Part shown: piece by piece, positions 5,862 through 8,182 of the stretch
Numbering within the stretch: the stretch's first letter is position 1
Layout of the letters: every line of letters begins with the position of its first letter
Position numbers and translations under genes: made by a program
Origin: Pseudomonadota bacterium
GTDB taxonomy: Bacteria; Pseudomonadota; Gammaproteobacteria; Legionellales; Legionellaceae
Length of the DNA: 8,182 bases
NCBI GenBank assembly: GCA_021807845.1
Contig: JAKBCM010000055.1
Span: forward strand, 1 to 8,182
Direction: 5' to 3'
The notes under the pieces: model-generated
What the model was told of the DNA's origin: nothing
The model's database searches: none
What the model saw: only the letters and a program-made list of their open reading frames with translations

Positions 5862-7745
5862 ATGGTTAGTAAGCAACAAACCATGGGATTTCAAACAGAA
5901 GTGAAGCAGATGTTACATCTGGTTGTTCATTCTCTATATAGCAACAAAGAAATTTTCTTACGAGAATTGATTTCAAATGCTTCAGATGCGCTTGATAAAC
6001 TTCGTTTTCTCGCATTATCAGATGGCGCTCTTTATGAAGGAGATTCTGATCTTCGCATCACAATTGAATACAACGAGAAACTAAAAACCATTACTATTTC
6101 TGACAATGGGATAGGATTAAATTGGGATGAAGCCGTTGAAAATCTTGGAACGATTGCCAAGTCTGGCACCAAAGAATTCATGAGTCACTTAACAGGCGAA
6201 AGTGCCAAAGATTCAAAATTGATTGGACAATTTGGTGTGGGTTTTTATTCTGCATTTATTGTCGCTGACAAAGTCACCGTAAAATCTAGACGTGCAGGGC
6301 TTACGCCTGATTTAGGTATTGTCTGGGAATCAGCAGGAGAAGGTGAATTTACCATTGGTCATGAAAAGAAAAAAGAACGCGGCACTCAAGTGATATTGCA
6401 TTTGAAAGAAGATTCCGATGAGTTTTTAAGTGATTGGCGTTTAAGAAATATCATCAGTAAATATTCAGATCATATCTGTTGGCCGATTGTGATGAAAAAG
6501 ATGGAGTCAGCAGACAAAGATAAAAAAGAACAAGAGGAAGAGTCATTTGAAACGGTGAATAAGGCCACAGCATTATGGACACTGCCCAAGGCAGACATCA
6601 CTGATGATGAGTATAAAGCGCTCTATAAACATATTTCTCATGATTATCAAGAGCCGCTAGTTTGGTCTCACAATCATGTGGAAGGTAAGCATGAATATAT
6701 CAGTCTTTTATATATTCCAAGTCATGCCTCATTTGATCTTTGGCAGCAGGAAGTGAAACACGGTTTAAAATTATATGTCAAACGTGTATTTATTATGGAT
6801 GAAGCCTCTCAATTTTTACCTCGATATTTGCGTTTTGTGAAAGGGATTGTTGATGCGAGTGATCTGCCACTAAATATTTCACGTGAGATCCTCCAGGATA
6901 ATAAACAAGTAGAGAGCATTCGCTCGGCTTCAACAAAGCGTATTTTATCGATGCTTGAAAAAATGAGCACTGAGGATAAAGAGTCTTATCAAAAATTCTG
7001 GGATGAATTTGGTTTGGTATTGAAAGAAGGGCCCATTGAAGATTTTGCCAATCGAGAAGCCATAGCCAAATTACTTCAATTTTCTACCACAAAAAGCAAC
7101 AGTGAAAAACAAACCGTCACTCTAAAAGACTATGTTGCAAGAATGCAGGAAGGGCAAGATAAGATATATTACATCACAGCTTCAAGTTATAATGCCGCCA
7201 GTCACAGTCCGCATTTGGAAATCTTTAAGAAGAAAGATATTGAAGTGTTATTGTTAAGCGATAGAGTCGATGAATGGTTGGTTGGATATTTGAGTGAGTT
7301 TGATGGAAAAAAACTGCAATCCATCAGCAAAGGTAAGGTTGATTTACCCAATGAGCAAAAAGAAGAAGTAAAAGAGCAGGAAGAGACGCTTGCACCCATG
7401 CTCAAACAAATCAAAGAACTCTTAGGCTCTCGCATTAAAGATGTGCAACTCACCAATCGTCTCACCGATTCTCCTGCTTGTATTGTCGCAGACGAGCAAG
7501 ATATGGGACTTGAAATGCAGCGGATTTTACAAGCATCTGGTCAAAAATTACCTGAAACCAAGCCCATTTTGGAAATTAACCCAGAGCATGCGCTGATCAA
7601 ACGTCTACATGCCATTGAGGATGATAGTCGTTTTGAACAGTGGGTCGTGGTTCTATTTGAACAGGCCGTGCTTGCTGAAGGTGGACAATTAGATAATCCA
7701 GCTGATTTTGTGAATCGAGTGAATCAGTTGTTGATAGCCTCTTGA
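5862..7745 (+). CDS. htpG: molecular chaperone HtpG (bacterial Hsp90)
   Basis: This 627-residue ATP-dependent cytosolic chaperone works as a homodimer in folding and remodelling client proteins with the DnaK system. The N-terminal ATPase domain shows the GHKL motifs: [15 protein letters not shown] with Glu35 (catalytic) and Asn39, ISDNGIGL with Asp81, and [11 protein letters not shown] (122-132). The middle domain contains YSDHI, ALWT, the LLYIPS stretch, [11 protein letters not shown] and the catalytic-loop region [13 protein letters not shown] with its conserved Arg. The C-terminal dimerisation domain ends [10 protein letters not shown], like the E. coli protein (624 residues). Leu86 replaces the Met usual in the DNGxGM motif. 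A sigma32-type promoter and strong terminator make it a single-gene unit. Acidic, Lys-rich stretches (about 208-223 and 490-510) lie in expected linker positions. Confidence 0.98.
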   Translation: MVSKQQTMGFQTEVKQMLHLVVHSLYSNKEIFLRELISNASDALDKLRFLALSDGALYEGDSDLRITIEYNEKLKTITISDNGIGLNWDEAVENLGTIAKSGTKEFMSHLTGESAKDSKLIGQFGVGFYSAFIVADKVTVKSRRAGLTPDLGIVWESAGEGEFTIGHEKKKERGTQVILHLKEDSDEFLSDWRLRNIISKYSDHICWPIVMKKMESADKDKKEQEEESFETVNKATALWTLPKADITDDEYKALYKHISHDYQEPLVWSHNHVEGKHEYISLLYIPSHASFDLWQQEVKHGLKLYVKRVFIMDEASQFLPRYLRFVKGIVDASDLPLNISREILQDNKQVESIRSASTKRILSMLEKMSTEDKESYQKFWDEFGLVLKEGPIEDFANREAIAKLLQFSTTKSNSEKQTVTLKDYVARMQEGQDKIYYITASSYNAASHSPHLEIFKKKDIEVLLLSDRVDEWLVGYLSEFDGKKLQSISKGKVDLPNEQKEEVKEQEETLAPMLKQIKELLGSRIKDVQLTNRLTDSPACIVADEQDMGLEMQRILQASGQKLPETKPILEINPEHALIKRLHAIEDDSRFEQWVVVLFEQAVLAEGGQLDNPADFVNRVNQLLIAS

Positions 7746-7763
7746 AACATGGGCGTTTGAATC

Positions 7764-7798
7764 AATCTGTATGCATCAAGAAGGTGCATACAGATTTT
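7764..7798 (+). terminator. intrinsic terminator of htpG
   Basis: AATCTGTATGCATC (7764-7777) pairs with GGTGCATACAGATT (7783-7796) around the loop AAGAA. This is a 14-bp stem with one T-G wobble, followed by TTCCTT, which with the end of the stem makes TTTTCCTT. On the opposite strand no U-tract follows, so it acts mainly in the htpG direction. The stop codon of the convergent gene (7776-7778) is inside the stem. Confidence 0.85.
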
Positions 7799-8180
7799 CC
7801 TTGAGAGAATCATGTGAACCATATTCGCCTGGTTTTTTGCGGATAGCGCTTAGGCCATTTAATGCTTCAATAGTATCAGGATGAAACAGATCTTTCGTTG
7901 CTCTTCGTTTATTGGTGTAATCTATTTTTTCTGGTCTTGGGATGGGTTCCATTTTTTCTTGAGCTGATGATGCTTCTTCCAATTTTTTCCTATATTTAAC
8001 AATCTCCTGACTTGAAAAAAACATGGATACACCAGGAGATACTATCTCGTCATCTCTGCTTCTTGATGATTTAAATGAAGTACCTTGGATCATAGGGCAT
8101 CCTTTTTCCATTGGGGATAAAGTAATCTTAGCGCTTCTTTGAGTTTGCTCGTTACTGTCTGTGTTGGTCTTTATAAGCAT
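7776..8180 (-). CDS. unrecognised polar protein, possibly continuing past the right edge
   Basis: I do not recognise this protein. The frame reads 134 codons from an ATG at 8178-8180, two bases from the window end, so the real gene may be longer. An internal ATG at 8091-8093 (Met30) has AAGGA (8100-8104) six bases upstream and could start a 105-residue product. The sequence is hydrophilic, without signal peptide or membrane segment. It has a charged, probably helical stretch at 57-77 (SSQEIVKYRKKLEEASSAQEK), a Pro-rich patch (EPIPRPEK) and a basic patch (NKRRATKD). The tail GEYGSHDSLKENLYAPS is polar with small residues. In a Legionella-like genome such proteins are sometimes Dot/Icm substrates, but no effector motif is certain. 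It converges on htpG and its TGA lies inside the htpG terminator. Confidence 0.5.
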   Translation of the reverse strand: MLIKTNTDSNEQTQRSAKITLSPMEKGCPMIQGTSFKSSRSRDDEIVSPGVSMFFSSQEIVKYRKKLEEASSAQEKMEPIPRPEKIDYTNKRRATKDLFHPDTIEALNGLSAIRKKPGEYGSHDSLKENLYAPS

Positions 8181-8182
8181 GA

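Noticed and set aside
7202..7465. Minus-strand frame inside htpG
   Set aside because: It lies entirely within conserved HtpG coding sequence; Ser/Leu-rich composition is typical of an antisense shadow.
7772..7788. NtrC-like site, TGCA and GGTGCA halves
   Set aside because: It is fully contained in the htpG terminator stem, which explains the symmetry, and no nitrogen gene starts nearby.
1..8182. CRISPR arrays, tRNA or rRNA genes, insertion sequences, toxin-antitoxin or phage genes
   Set aside because: No regularly spaced repeats, cloverleaf sequences, transposase motifs or mobile-element ends were seen on either strand.

Overview
The window looks like core chromosome of a gammaproteobacterium, most likely Legionella or a close relative. 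It is AT-rich (roughly 40% GC by eye). The type II secretion (T2SS) pseudopilin cluster has the lspFGHIJK order and style, and the glutamine synthetase and Hsp90 are of the gammaproteobacterial type. The genus call rests on recognition of style, not on a search.

Left half, minus strand (about 1-3420): one compact T2SS operon is read right to left as gspF, gspG, gspH, gspI, gspJ, gspK. It encodes the inner-membrane platform protein (F), the major pseudopilin (G) and the minor pseudopilins (H, I, J, K). GspK runs off the left edge. From G onward every gene overlaps the next by 4 to 11 bases, so translation is probably coupled. Each complete pseudopilin has a short basic leader, a Gly before the cleavage point and Glu at mature position 5. 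GspK instead has Ala before the cleavage point. The G/H junction carries a strong RNA hairpin inside an unusually long GspH leader.

Middle (3421-3720): this is a 300-base divergent spacer. It holds a perfect 11-bp inverted repeat, a sigma70-like promoter and a possible second promoter for glnA, and a weak promoter candidate for gspF.

Right half, plus strand: glnA (type I glutamine synthetase with the adenylylation Tyr) is followed by a small exported DUF4124 protein. Next comes htpG (Hsp90), which has its own well-formed sigma32-type heat-shock promoter. A strong intrinsic terminator closes htpG. At the right edge a convergent minus-strand open frame encodes a polar protein I do not recognise; its stop codon lies inside the htpG terminator.

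The genes work in three separate modules: protein export (T2SS), nitrogen assimilation (glnA, perhaps with its exported neighbour) and protein folding (htpG). I do not see a wholly new system. The best leads are the G/H hairpin with the odd GspH leader, the glnA upstream palindrome, the GspK cleavage site and the unknown right-edge protein.
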